Shown: positions 35,165 to 46,799 of the stretch, in pieces | Layout of the letters: each line of letters opens with the position of its first letter | Position numbering within the stretch: the stretch's first letter is position 1 | Origin: Endomychus coccineus | Lineage: Eukaryota > Arthropoda > Insecta > Coleoptera > Endomychidae | Reading direction: 5' to 3' | DNA: 64,000 bases | Assembly (NCBI GenBank): GCA_958510875.1 | Contig: OY294070.1 | Coordinates: 117,532,703 to 117,596,702 of the forward strand | Notes under the pieces: generated by a model | Seen by the model: the letters and a program-made list of their open reading frames with translations, nothing else | What the model was told of the DNA's origin: nothing | Database searches by the model: none | Position numbers and translations under genes: made by a program

Positions 35165-36850
35165 TGATTGTTGAGATTTAGGTGGATTGTCTAGGAAATG
35201 TTGTCCCAGTTACCAGGTAGTTTCAGGGGGTATTTCAACACCCCGTTGCCGACAGATTCCTAAGATCTGTTTTACGCTTACATCCTTTATGTCATCGGCC
35301 GTATCCCCGGACATAGCAAGGTAAATCTGGTTCGAATGAGCGCAAAAGCTTCACAAAAAAAGTGGGTTGACGACTCCACTTTGTTTCCCTTGCATCTCAT
35401 ACAGAAGGGAGTATCACTTTTCCCTACTGTATGTTTAAATCTCATAAGATTTCCGCGACCTGTAAAGATCTTGAAAATTATCCTAATGATTTACCTACTC
35501 AGCGACTGTGTCTCGCTTGGCCTTTGGCCTACATCCTTGCCAAGCAGCGCTTTAGCAGTTCGGCAGCAATCAATGCTTCTACATGCTGAAGCATGTTGAT
35601 CTCTCAGATGGTCCCGCAAGATCTGTATACCCCCGTTGTAGGAGATACCAGCAAGGGGTTTTGAGGACCGTCCAATCTGCCCCCCCTGGACTGTTTGTCC
35701 GCTCTCTCATTTCCTTTCCAACCTGAGTGACCCGGGATACAGGTCAGGTTGAGCCTGTTTCCACCGGCTAGCTTGTTAAGGATCTCCTTGGCATTCTTGA
35801 CGAGCCTCGAGGGCACAGTCGGGCTTTTCAGTGAGTTAAGTGCCGCTTGACTATCCGAACAGATTCAGATGGTCTCATTTATCTTAGCCATAGCCGAGTA
35901 GCTTTTCGGCACAACTATAGATGGCAAGCATCTCGGCTTGGAAGACTGTGTTGAGATCCCCCATTCGCACGGAGTTCCCATCAATATATCTAGGACCGCA
36001 GAAGCTAGCCAGACTTTTGTGTTTGTTCTAGACCCATCCGTATACCAAATTGTGCCGTGCCTTGGGTGCGGCCATTTTTCCATTCCTCCCTCGACAGGAT
36101 GACGACCCTGGAAATGCTGCTCTGCGAACCCACAGGTTTTGATTCTATCCTGCGGTTCTAGTCGCATCCTTTCAGGCTGCCCCCTAAATATAAAAAAATG
36201 ATCTCATCTCTTTAGGAAGACTTTGCAGCTAGACCTGTAGACATTTCGAGATTCCTCATCGTCATTGATACCAAGGCCCTTGATGCTGCAGTCGGAGTAC
36301 TCTCCTCGTGGATGTAATGTCTTTGAGGAAGAGTCTTTATGTCCAGAAGTTTCTGGACTATAACCAGTTCGGTTCTTTTCCACCATACAAGAACTGCATG
36401 ACTGAGCCTGGGGATAATAAAAATAATAATAATAGCTGAGTAGATCAGCTGCTTGGGCCCCAAACCCCACTTCATCACAGTACCAGAGTGGTTTAACCTT
36501 ACTAGTAGCTCATCTACGACAAAACTCCATAGAAAGAGGAGACTACCCCTAACTATGAACACCCTCCTGATACCGATCCATTCAGAGCATGACCTTGCCA
36601 CGTCGTGGAAAGGTGTCTGTCTACCTTCAAGGGTGTTTCTATCAGCATCGCGAGATGCCATGCCTCTTCATGCATCAGGTTGGTCACCCCTTCCCCGTCA
36701 AACTTGAGACGATAACGACTTGAGGTCTTTCCTGATGCTTTTAACCACCAATCTTTCGAGAAAAATTTCAATGTGTATCTATTCTTCCAAATTTCTATCC
36801 CTGGCTCGCACTCATAAAATTTTACGAACATTATGGGTTTTCCTCCGGTG
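35165..36850 (-). pseudogene. LINE with RNase H domain and zinc knuckle, 3' part
   Basis: Minus strand from 36850: broken RT (LWSFVVDELLVRLN, near 36560-36510, the segment after motif B), then MKWGLGPKQLIYSAII and LSHAVLVWWKRTE of the thumb region. The RNase H domain follows: IWYTDGSRTN (catalytic Asp, about 36060), CSDSQAALNSLKS (about 35860) and LNLTCIPGHSGWKGNERADK (about 35720). A Cys/His knuckle near 35430-35350 (CMRCKGNKVESSTHFFCEAF) ends it. RNase H plus a C-terminal knuckle fits the I or R1/LOA-like groups. Several frameshifts and stops; the catalytic RT motif is not preserved. Confidence 0.82.
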
Positions 36851-36854
36851 AAGT

Positions 36855-38025
36855 CAAAACATATAGATTAGAAAGAAGAAATAATTTTGAAAATGGATAC
36901 TTCATTCTGTCTAACCTTATAGAAAACACCTTGAATTGACAATGAAAATGTACACATTCCTGTATGATCAACATATCGAGTCACTATCTAATCTAAAAAA
37001 TCTACATAATCTGACTAACGAAATAACAAGAAACCAAGAAATTGTCAGGATATTATTATAAGGCAACTAAACTGCTTAATCTCGGGATTTGGGCAGATGA
37101 TTTAATTTACACAACGGTGGAGCCATAAATTAAGTATGATTTATCTACCTATTAACTGGAAATCTCGCAAGTATTTATTCTATTTCGTAGTTTTAGTAGG
37201 TGCTTATTCACATGAAATATGAATGTTTATCTAACTCATACATTTAGTATACAGTTCGTTTTTGCAATTTCATTTTATACAGTCTACAACACTGATAAAT
37301 GAACAATTTTCAAACTTCATGATATGTAATGGGTTGTAAAAAGTAGATCATAAATTTAATATATACAACCATATCTTCATCATTAGACATAAATTAAGTT
37401 AAATGACATATTGACATATACAATCATTTAATCTTCTTCGTGGCAATTACAAACGACAGATTTCGCACGTAAATTAAAACGACGTGTTATTTTTACAACG
37501 TGTTTCAATCAAGTTATTAAATTCCACCCACAAGCGATTCGTTACAGAGAACGAAGCGAAATTCTTCACAGGTGTTGGGTATGATCTTTGTGGAAAAAAT
37601 CAAGGACAAGAATAGAGTAAGTGCTTTCGATCGTTGTGAAGTCAGACAATTGTATGCAGAGGAACGACTTACGTGCCTCGTTGTATAAACGGCGTATTTA
37701 AATGAAACTATTATACAGGCGGAGAGAAATTATGATCAATTTTAATTATTTTCAAGACACCAGTTGCTCGGAATAAGTTGTGGACGCTCAACAGTGAATT
37801 TGTTATGGACAAGCTTTCTAGAATGGGCTTCCAAGATGCTTTCTTGTCTTAGAACATATCATTATTACAGTAAAGACAACACGACATAGGAAAAGTCTGG
37901 ATTTTGTTCAGATATATTGCATCGAGTCCCTCATCCACGAACATTCACTCCCTGTGGTATATACTGACTGGTATTAATAGCTACATAAAGGAATAAAATT
38001 TCTTTAATAATTTTCTAACGAAACA
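36855..38025. other. Unassigned AT-rich region
   Basis: No coding similarity or repeat recognised between the two opposed LINE ends. Confidence 0.35.
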
Positions 38026-38029
38026 ATCA

Positions 38030-39129
38030 TGCGAATTCCTCTGTACATAGGCTGTTGGTGTTGGAGCCATTGCACCTCGCCGTTCAGGCAGAAACCATAA
38101 GAGTAGCGTATCACTTCGATCGTAATGGGCAAGGAAAGACCGACCAAAAAGGCCGAAGCATTCTTGGATTGCTTGGATCACCTGGGCCATTGGGGATGAG
38201 ATCCGGCAGGATCATGGTTCACAGCACTTCCGTACCGTTCACGATTCAAACATTGAACGGGCGGGACAACGCTGGGGGCAATTCTCATATGATACCGGGG
38301 GATTCGGTATGGTTTACGGAAGGCACCGAAAAAAGTACAGGTGCTAAAATAGTCGAGACAACAGACCAAGGAGAAATAATTTCTTTGAACCTAGGGACAC
38401 TTGCGACAGAGTTCCAAGCAAAAATAGAAGCAATTACAACATCTACTCGAACTATGAAAGAGAGAGTCTATGAGAATAGACAAATCACAATCATAGTGAG
38501 CAACCCAACAATGCTTGAAGCACCGGAGTCATACCTCACAATGTGTACTTGATTGTGTACAAGAACTAACGGCACTAGTAAAGAACCCCAATAGAGTGAC
38601 ACTCGTATGGTAGTCTGAGGAAACCAGACGAGAAGGGACTGAAACTGTCGTCGCACTCGCTAAAGCGGGGGTAGAACAACCACTGATTGGGCCAGAGCCA
38701 ATCTGTGGCATTTCTCAAGCCATAGCAAAATCTGTGATCCAAAAATGGCTCGAGGCAGAGCACCGTGCCTACTGGAGGGAACTGCCCTGTATGTCGCACT
38801 ACAAACGACTCATGGTAAATCTCCAGCAGCAACGAGTGAAAAATCTGCTGATGTTCAGCAGACAAGAAATACGGAATCTTGTTGCATTCCTGACCGGACA
38901 GGCCCCATGCACCAAACATCTCTGTACGATGAGTCTGGTAGATCAGCCCACATGCAGGGGTTACGGCGTGGAAGAAGTGATACCCATGCATGTGCTGTGT
39001 CAGTGCACGGCATACGCGGTTGGTCGTCGGACATACCTTGGAGATGAAACTCCACCCGAGGAAATCAGAATTATCCCCTATACCAGGCTACTGAATTTCA
39101 TAGAATACACCGGACTGATGAAGAGATAG
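38030..39129 (+). pseudogene. LINE RNase H and zinc-knuckle end, plus strand
   Basis: The thumb region APLHLAVQAETIRVAYHF leads into an RNase H domain: DSVWFTEGTEKSTGAK (the catalytic Asp of the usual YTDGS is Glu), LATEFQAKIEAI, and IIVSNPTMLEA, where the usual CSDSQAAL has lost its Asp. The VPGH segment is broken (a TAG after TLVW near 38613). The C-terminal part is open for over 100 codons: IQKWLEAEHRAYWRE, MVNLQQQRVKNLLMFSRQEI and a knuckle CRGYGVEEVIPMHVLCQC (second Cys lost to Tyr). It ends with a stop at 39129. Family as at 35165; RNase H would be inactive. Confidence 0.85.
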
Positions 39130-39660
39130 CAATACGTGAGGGGACAATAGGAGTCTAATGACTGCAGTGCAGTGGGAAAGGAGAACCCACCTCACGGAGG
39201 ACGGGTTCATATTTAAAAATTATCGCGTTCCTGGGAAAAAAGTTGAATCAACAGAGATTCAGATAATTTTCAAATCGATTCTGCTCGAAAATGGTGCTTC
39301 CAATCAAAAAAAGTCAAGTAAAATCCACATTTTAAAACATTTTATTCGAAATTATGAGAAAATCACGTACAATAAAGTTGGGGTATTTTATACCCTACAT
39401 CCCTTAGTTCTATACGTTCCTTTATAAATTAAAATTTTGGTTTGCAGCCATTGTTAAGGAATCGTGTATTTATTTCTCGTTTTAAATTTCGTAATTTTAT
39501 AATAAATCGTTTCAAAAATATTAAGAAAAATCGTTATTAAGAGTTCACTTTTTAGAGGGCTGTAACTCCCTTGGGAAGCATATTACGACCCTTGCTTATA
39601 TGAACTTTTTTTCCTAAAATCCTTTGAGGAATAAGATCCTGAAGTATATTAACATTTTGA
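39130..39660. other. Unassigned region, possibly LINE 3' tail
   Basis: The first bases after 39129 may be the 3' untranslated region of the preceding LINE. Nothing else recognised. Confidence 0.3.
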
Positions 39661-39664
39661 TTGT

Positions 39665-39772
39665 ATGAGAGAATAACTACTTTGTTTTTATACCACTTTT
39701 ATTAATTATATAATTATTATATTACTTTTATTAATAAAAACGTGAAGACGTAGCTATAGTTTCAACTATCTA
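39665..39772 (-). repeat. Inverted copy of the 554-770 repeat
   Basis: On the minus strand this matches the CTATAGTTACGTCTTCACG, TTAATAAAAGTGGTATAAA and CAAAGTAGTTATT blocks at 645-710, with a small internal duplication of the TTATTAAT block. Confidence 0.75.
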
Positions 39773-40199
39773 AATTTTACATAGCCAAACCAGAGGTTTT
39801 AAAGTGAATACATTAGAATTGTAACGAAGCTTAAAATTTTGAAATATCATTTATTGTAGATCAGGCAGTAAATACGGATATTACATGTAATCTCAGTTTG
39901 AACAGTTCATTATTTCAAAAGATATGCGTGAATTCCGAATGTGTATTCCGTGATTGTCACTTTTTTAAATCTCCGTAATTTCGAATAAGTGTAATTATTC
40001 CAATAGATGAATCGAAATCATGCCCGTTCAAAAATTGCATTCATTCCGATAAAATATGTTGCAAAAACAGGGGTCTGGCAAGTTAACGCATCAAACTTTG
40101 AACAGCCTTATGTATAAAAAGGGCGAACAAGCAAAAAACTCCGATAACACTTGTTTATTGTGCCGGAAGGAACTAGTGCGCGAATTTTAATACTAAAAA

Positions 40200-41060
40200 G
40201 TAGCGTCACTTTTAAGCATTGTTCGGGACAAGTAAAAAACCCTCGGCACAAAATAAGGAATTGGTGGAGCGGACTTGACCAGAACCTCGGAAAACATATA
40301 AAAGCAGTGACCGATAAAAGATCGCTCTTTTGTGCTCTCTTTGGTGATTTTGATTTTCAAATAGTACAGTTGCTCTTTGGTGATTTTGATTATCAATTAG
40401 TACCGTTAAAGTGTGATCATTATCAGAGTGAATTATTATCCGAGTTCAAGTCAGATTTAAACTTTGAATTAACAATAGTGTTCCGTTTAGTGAATTTTTA
40501 CAAAACGTAAATGATAACTTAATATTTTATTTTCGGGCATTACGATTTATTTTCCGAACCGACCGAATTTTAACCGTTTGTATTTCCCGTAAATTGATAA
40601 ATGTAAATCATTTATTAACCGATTCCGTACCGTTCAATTGGAATTAAATACCGAACATATCGCAAAATAGATATGTTGAAACAGTTTTCATATACCGTTT
40701 GAGCTTCATTACATTTTCCGTCTGGGTGAATTTTTGTGAATAATACCGTTCAATTGCATTTATATTGATTATTCTGAAAGTGTATTTATTATTATTATAT
40801 ATTTTAATATTTGGAATTCCCGTTTTATTATGTTATTTCTGCTCCATCTTCAAATGAGCTAAGTTTTAACCAGGTATCAATTGCAACTAAAGCCTACAAT
40901 TTTGATACTGTTTTCTGCCCAAAGGGCCCTGGTTTAACTTCACTGTAGCTGCCCTAGGGACAAGGCTATCTATAGATAGCATAGTGACAAGCCTTGTGGT
41001 GAAGACCCTAGCAGAAGTCTTCAAAAAGGAGTAAACCTTTAGAAAATCTGGCGCCCGAGG
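40200..41060 (+). promoter_or_regulatory. Possible LTR-retrotransposon promoter, leader and primer-binding site
   Basis: ACATATAAAAGCAG at 40295-40308 looks like a TATA box, and a 36-base tandem pair (CTCTTTGGTGATTTTGATT at 40337 and 40373) follows. TGGCGCCCGAGG at 41049-41060 resembles the tRNA-complementary primer-binding site that lies just 3' of a retrotransposon 5' LTR. I found no gag or pol downstream and did not define LTR ends, so this may be a solo leader or a coincidence. The 119-codon frame at 40151 shows no known similarity. Confidence 0.35.
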
Positions 41061-41403
41061 TCTTGAAGCTTACCGCAGTAAGCAATTCACCGAAAAGCAA
41101 CAAGGTACACGTCATAGAATCAATAGAGATTTATAAAGGTGTCAAAAACTCTAATAAAAATATCCTCAATGATCAAGCAGACCTATATCAAAGTGATCTT
41201 TTCATGTGTCTTTCAAACCGCTCTTAAAATAATTCTTAGGATATTAAATTATAATCACTCTAATTCACAAATTGTTACTATGTTTACTATGTAATACTGT
41301 ACTTTCCTACGATCTACCTGTTTTTGGAATTTCCGTTGATCCCTTAATCTCAACCCTACTTTACTCTATTCTATTTATACTTGAACTGTTTCATTGATTT
41401 CTT

Positions 41404-41565
41404 CATAATTTTCTATTTGTTTGATGATGGCACTTCGGTTTTGAAACTATAGGTACGTCTTCACGTTATTATTAATAAAAGTGGTATAAAAACAAAGTAG
41501 TTATTATTTCATATAATCAAAATGATAAATTACCATAAAGTAACGGCTTCCACCATCGATTTTTT
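41404..41565 (+). repeat. Second direct copy of the 614-770 repeat
   Basis: Closely matches 614-770, including the TTGATGATGGCACTTCGG, TTTTGAAACTATAGG hammerhead-like motif, TTAATAAAAGTGGTATAAA and TAACGGCTTCCACCATCGAT. Here the core reads UUGAUGA, closer to the hammerhead consensus than the 618 copy, but the hairpin is weaker. Confidence 0.85.
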
Positions 41566-41569
41566 TTAT

Positions 41570-42335
41570 ATTAACATTACTTCTGGACATTCTGTATGTA
41601 AGAGGTGGTATAATGTTGGTGTAATCTACTCAAATTTCGAAGAGAATTTACATTTTATCATATCATTTTATCTTCATAAATATGAAAAGTATTACAACAA
41701 AGCTGAATTCCCGTACAGGTTCGAAATGAATCTATCGATGAGGCAATAAAACAGATAATAGAACAATAAACATTTCAAATCTTTATCTACAGAACCAACG
41801 TAAGTATACAAGCAGGGAACAAATTCTTACAAAGAAATACAAACCAATAATAACAACCGACCATCTTTTACGTTGGTAGTAAACGTAAACACATCAAAAG
41901 ATCAAACCAGCCAGTAAGAGAGAGAGAGAGAGAGGTTTAAAAAATAACCCAGCCAGCATCTTATTATAATAAATCGTGACCATTCCAGACACCACGATAT
42001 TGTTATCTGAAAACACGTGTTCCCTGGTAACAACATACCAACGTCGGGGACCCGAAGAATTCACCATAATATTGTCACACCTCACTAACCTCGAGATTCC
42101 ACCAAAAATAAGAATTAATTAATACCCAACGATAAATTTCGTCTTAGATGTGGGTTATGAAGAACTAGCTGTAAGGAGCTATATTAAAATATATACTGCA
42201 CTTGATTCAAAAAATTAAAAGACATAAATAATAGACTATTCTCGAAACAGTGTAACTGTACAATTATATTAGACCAGGGCCGTAACTAGAACTGATTTCC
42301 AGGGAGATCTAAGGGGCTCGTATATGTACTTGTAT
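41570..42335. other. Unassigned region with short GA microsatellite
   Basis: Contains a perfect AG run at about 41919-41933. No coding similarity recognised. Confidence 0.4.
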
Positions 42336-42336
42336 A

Positions 42337-44495
42337 CAGGCTGTTCCATCTCAGACGAGCCACCCCGTATATTTCTTATCCCATAGTGAGTGGAAAAATC
42401 TCCCGAAACACGTCGAATGATTTTGTTTGGGGGACATCTTTTGACGTATAACTGAGGCTTGAACGAGCAACCCCCTAATAGGGGGCGCTTCAACCCCTCA
42501 AAATCGAATAGGGGAGAGGGGTTGAGTGATACGTCATTTGAAGCCTCTTTACAACGGTGTATGAGAAACGTAAATTTGATGAACCGTTTTCGCCAAAAAT
42601 TAATTTTGTTGCTCGAATGCGCCACCTTGAATATTTTGGTTATTTGTACAATGTACAAGCTCATTTTTATTAAGCCTCTTTTACAAACTTAAACAATCTT
42701 CAAAAAATCACATTCGTAAAAAAATTGAATTGTGTTGTCATGGTTACAATGGAAAAAATTAAATCTGCGTGTTTAAATCAAATGACTCCATTGACTTCCA
42801 TACAATAATACAATCTTGACTGAAAACCGTCTCTAACATAGTTCAGCATAATTGGAGTTACCTATTTGACGACACTCATTTACAAATCGTTGGCGTAATT
42901 CGTCCAAATTTTCAGGTTGAGTCACAAAAATCTTGAACTTAAGATGTCCCCACAAGACGAAGTCCAGAGGGTTCAGGTCAGGAGATCGGGCAGGCCACTC
43001 CATAGGACCTCTGCTTCCAATCCAACGACCGGGGTATTGCAAATTGAGGTATTGGCGAACTGGTGCGGCTTAGTGAGGAGGAGCTCCGTCTTGTTGGAAA
43101 TGCAATTGTTGTTCAAGTAGTAGAGGATCGTTTTCTAATTGTTCAGTTATTAACGGATCAATCGCATTTTCCAACATTTCAAGATAAATTTCGCCATTTA
43201 AATTACCAGGAATAAACAGAGGTCCCATTAGGTGGTCTCCCAAAATTCCTACCCAAACGTTAAGCTTCTCCCGATGTTGAGTGTGAGCTTCTCGAAATAC
43301 ATGAGGATTTGTATCGCTCCAAATTGTACAGTTAACCTATCCATTAAGTAAAAAAGTGCATTCGTCAGAAAAGCAAACGTTGTACAAGAAATTTGGATTA
43401 TTGTTGATACGCTCGACCAAAATTTCGCAAAACTCTTGCCTTCGATCCCAATCATCATCATTTAATTCCTAAATTAATTTAATTTTGTACGGATGGAACT
43501 TGTGTTTATGTAAAATTCTGAAAATGTTAGATTGGCTAATACCGGAAGCTGCAGAAAGTTGTCGTACAGATTGCGTGTTTGGCATAAGTTGGACATGTTC
43601 CAATACCGCCACAGCTGCTCCTTCATCATTAACAATTCCAATGGGTGCCCTTTTCATCCATTACTGAACCCGTCTCCACAAATTTTGAAATCAATTCCAT
43701 TACGTACTTATGGCGAACGCTACGTTCAGGATGGTTTTCGTTAAATATCCTTGCAGCCGCTCGAGCATAATTTTGATTTTGGTAATAAAGGCTAAAGAGC
43801 TCAACACGTTCTTGCAATGTGTACACCATATTTTTTGAAATTTTAAACAAATCAGCAAAGTAGTAACTCAACAGATTGATTAAAATCATGAAATGATCGA
43901 AGGAACGTTAAAACCAGATAAACACCTTCTAAGAACAAAAAATGAAGGCAACATAAGGAAATGTTTTGCTGTTTTTTTTATTTATTAGTTTGAGAGAATG
44001 TATTATTGTATTGAGGTCAATGGAGGACAATTTCAACATTTGATTTAAACACGCAGATTTAATTTTTTTCATTGTAAGCATGACAACACAATTCAATTTT
44101 TTTACGAATGTGATTTTTTGAAGATTGTTTAAGTTTGTAAAAAAGGCTTAATAAAAATGAGCTTGTACATTGTACAAATAACCAAAATATTCAAGGTGGC
44201 GCATTCGAGCAACAAAATTAATTTTTGGCGAAAACGGTTTATCAAATTTACGTTTTTCATACACCGTTGTAAAGAGGCTTCCAAAACCTTTCAAATGACG
44301 TATCACTCAACCCTTCTCCCCCATTCAATTTTGAGGGGTTGAAGCGCCCCCTATTAGGGGGTTGCTCGTTCAAGCCTCAAATATACGGCAAAAGATGTCT
44401 CCCAAACAAAATCATTCGACGTATTTCGGGAGATTTTTTCACTCACTATGGGATAAGAAATATACGGGGTGGCTCGTCTGAGATGGAACAGCCTG
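42337..44495. mobile_element. Mariner-like element D, 2.16 kb, ~450-bp TIRs
   Basis: Ends CAGGCTGTTCCATCTCAGAC and the inverted GATGGAACAGCCTG are flanked by TA (42335-42336, 44496-44497). The TIRs (about 42337-42785 and 44037-44495) are highly similar and include AGGGGGCGCTTCAACCCCTC and a CGCGTGTTTAAATCAAATG-like inner edge; imperfect similarity continues inward about 30 bases. The centre holds one transposase pseudogene on the minus strand. A solo TIR of the same family lies at 62914-63371. Confidence 0.92.
42836..43829 (-). pseudogene. Transposase of element D (DD41D-like)
   Basis: It begins MVYTLQERVELFSLYYQNQN with a helix-turn-helix region (AARIFNENHPERSV; a second at QLSAASGISQSNIFRILHKH). 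The DDE core has CFSDECTFLLNG (first Asp), LNVWVGILGDHLMGP, FQQDGAPPH (second Asp) and WPARSPDLNPLDFVLWGHLK (third Asp, 41 residues after the second), and the C-terminus is ECRQIGNSNYAELC. Disruptions: a frameshift near 43640, another near 43475, a stop after TFLLNG, a shift near 43250 and a stop after GAPPH. All three catalytic residues are still readable. Superfamily IS630/Tc1/mariner; the 41-residue spacing resembles the DD41D (rosa-type) group. Confidence 0.9.
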
Positions 44496-44546
44496 TATAG
44501 GTGTGTATATGGTGTGTGTGCATCCGCATATCTCTATTGATATGTA

Positions 44547-45515
44547 GCGGGATATCAAAAATTATCTTGGTCAAGGGTGGTTGTGAAATCTCAAACGTGT
44601 GTCTTACTTTACGTTTGAAATAATTATGTCATAATTAATTTGAAGTTTCTAAAAGTGCGAAATTTCGCAATTTTATACGAATATTGTAACACTCAGAAGT
44701 CTTTAGCGCTTTGTAGTCCGGGATTTTCACTTGGCCTATCGAAATTAGAAGGTTCGAATTATCTAAAAACATAATTGCATGAACGCCAGACGTCCTATGT
44801 AATTAGCTACGAACGAAATCATTTTGACATATGCCTGGAGGAGCTCGCTGCGCGTAAGTTAGAGTTTATACATTTTACCTCGGTCTTGTTAATTTGGGGC
44901 CGTTTCTTGCCCCGTGCGACCGGCCCCAGTTGTAATAAAGTGTTTTCGGCTATGGGCCGCTAGCTTTTACCCGCTTCGTGTATATTTTAGTCGCGAGAAA
45001 ATTCCCTTTGGACGTCGCACGTTAGACGCGAGTAGCTGAGATCTGAGAATAGCTCAAACTGTTTTAATTGAATTTTCCTATTTAATGAACATTTATCGAA
45101 AAAAGAAGGGCCGTCGGGCACGGTCCGATACTAAATCTAACTACATGGAGCGAAAACGGCACGCGAAAAGTCGTCGTAAAGCCGTATTAGGTACAACCAG
45201 TTTGCACTTTCCTAACTTGCGTGCTACGGGCTTCTCACGTGGACGTCATTTGATTTACGGAAAATTAACTATTTCAAACCAGTTTTTGACTCGGATTGTG
45301 GCTATCACGACCTCTGAAAAGGTTCAAAGTTCACATAATTATTTCATAATTTGTAGTTCATTATTGTTTTACAACTGAAATAAATAGGTATGAAATTTGT
45401 AGGTTATTGATGATGTCAGTGTGACAGTGACATAATTATTTCAAACGTAAAGTAAGACACACGTTTTAGATTCCACAACCACCCTTGACCAAGATAATTT
45501 TTGATATCCCGGTAT
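44547..45515. mobile_element. TIR element with GC-rich core, ~970 bp
   Basis: CGGGATATCAAAAATTATCT at 44550 is repeated in inverse at the right end (to about 45511), with about 85 bp of TIR including CAAGGGTGGTTGTG and TTACTTTACGTTTGAAATAA. The inside is GC-richer than its surroundings. At 44895-44928 TGGGGCCG and CGGCCCCA form a hairpin, followed by AATAAA. A 97-codon plus-strand frame (45085-45378) is very basic at its start (MNIYRKKKGRRARSDTKSNY) but has no known similarity. Superfamily unknown; target duplication unclear. Confidence 0.6.
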
Positions 45516-45689
45516 TTGTTCAATGTTTACATAATGTATTTTTTCAATTTGTTTAATTAAATGATAAATTACTACATCACTGTATATTATACTTATTAGT
45601 TCATCTTTTAGAAATTTATAGTTTACCACGGACTTAGATTCATCAATTAAATGAGGTATATAATTTCCCAATATACATATTTTTATTTT

Positions 45690-46450
45690 TAATACTTGAA
45701 CTACACGAGTGGGGAACCTATAATGTTTAAAGAACATCGTGTGCTCAGCGGTGGAATGTTGAGAAAAGCATTAGAATTTTTCTTGAAGGTTTGGAGGTTA
45801 TATGCATAGAGAAGGACCTCACTAGGTAGAGTTCCACAACTTCGCTGTTCGATAGAAAAATGAAGTCTAGTAGGAAGAAGTTCGGCAGGTCTCGGGTTTG
45901 ACAATGAAGAGGTGGCTAGTTTGAGCTCGTCTAGTCCGCCTATCTGGAATCTCTCGTGGTGGAACAACAGACGAGATTTCTGACAGATGAACATCGACCA
46001 TGGAAATATCTATAGAAAAGGGAGAGATCTCGCACCTTTCTACGATGTTCTAGAGAGGTCAATGAATTCATGAAGTGTAACATCATCAATCAGACGAATA
46101 GATCTTTTCTGAGAATCCAAAAGCTTCAGTGTATGTTTGAGAGCCGAACTCCAAACATGTGAACAATACTCCATGTAGATTATGAGGATATGCTGGGATG
46201 TAAAGCTTTTGGCACATAACAGAAAACAAAGTTTTTGTGGAGTGGTTTCCGCAATGGATATGGAAGACTGCAACGGAATAGTTGTACTTGACATCATCAT
46301 ATTAGGGATTGTGGGATCAGCTTTCCTGGAGAAGACGCAAGCTTGAGTTTTGGTTGCATTAAACTCTGCTCTTTTTGTTTCGAACAATCTATAAAGGAAA
46401 CCCTTCAATGTCTTAAATAGAAACAGCACATCTTGATCACAGACCAATCT
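45690..46450 (-). pseudogene. Jockey-like LINE 3' part
   Basis: The minus strand encodes AEFNATKTQACVFSRKADPT, IPNMMMSSTTIPLQSSISI, PQKLCFLLCAKSFTSQHILI and YCSHVWSSALKHTLKLLDSQ, followed by KRSIRLIDDVTL. After a frameshift near 46030 comes SRLLFHHERFQIGGLDELKL and the 3' tail. This is the thumb and connector of the same LINE family as 11875-14800, and the best-preserved example of that part. The RT catalytic motifs are absent (5' truncation near 46450). Confidence 0.85.
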
Positions 46451-46737
46451 TGATAGTCATGAAGACATTCTACAGAAAGTACCATCAGCTCTGAAAACCA
46501 GCAGCTTTACTGTGATAGTGAGAAGTTTATCCATTCTCATTATCAGTTTGACTGATGATATTGACCTTGAAAAGCTATGTTGAATCATTTCATCGTTCAT
46601 CGTAATTGCTTTGTATATTTAACATAATAAGGTCACCATACCACAGACGCATAAGTTAATTTTGATCGAACAACAGCTTTTTAGATATACTTGAAAATTC
46701 TTGGCTTCCGGATGGATTCTACGTCACAATAGCACGC

Positions 46738-46790
46738 CTCGATGGCGACGTTTCGCCAACCATTACAGATGGCATCTTCAGGGCAGGATT
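46738..46790 (-). other. Hammerhead-like motif
   Basis: Minus strand: CUGAAGA (46781-46775), one U, a GCCA...UGGC hairpin with an 11-base loop, then GAAACGUCG (from 46754). A GCCAUCGAGGC stretch after it can form a longer stem III. Same overall layout as the motifs at 15716 and 29134, but the cleavage-site base would be G, which hammerheads do not use. Confidence 0.4.
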
Positions 46791-46799
46791 GAGGCTTGA

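Noticed and set aside
42269..42664. 131-codon frame and similar ones at 44157, 62840 and 63067
   Set aside because: All are readings of the same element D TIR in its several copies; conserved because the TIR DNA is, not as protein.
45085..45378. 97-codon basic frame as a host ribosomal or nucleolar protein
   Set aside because: Basic only at its start, no known motif, and located inside a TIR element; kept only as an observation.
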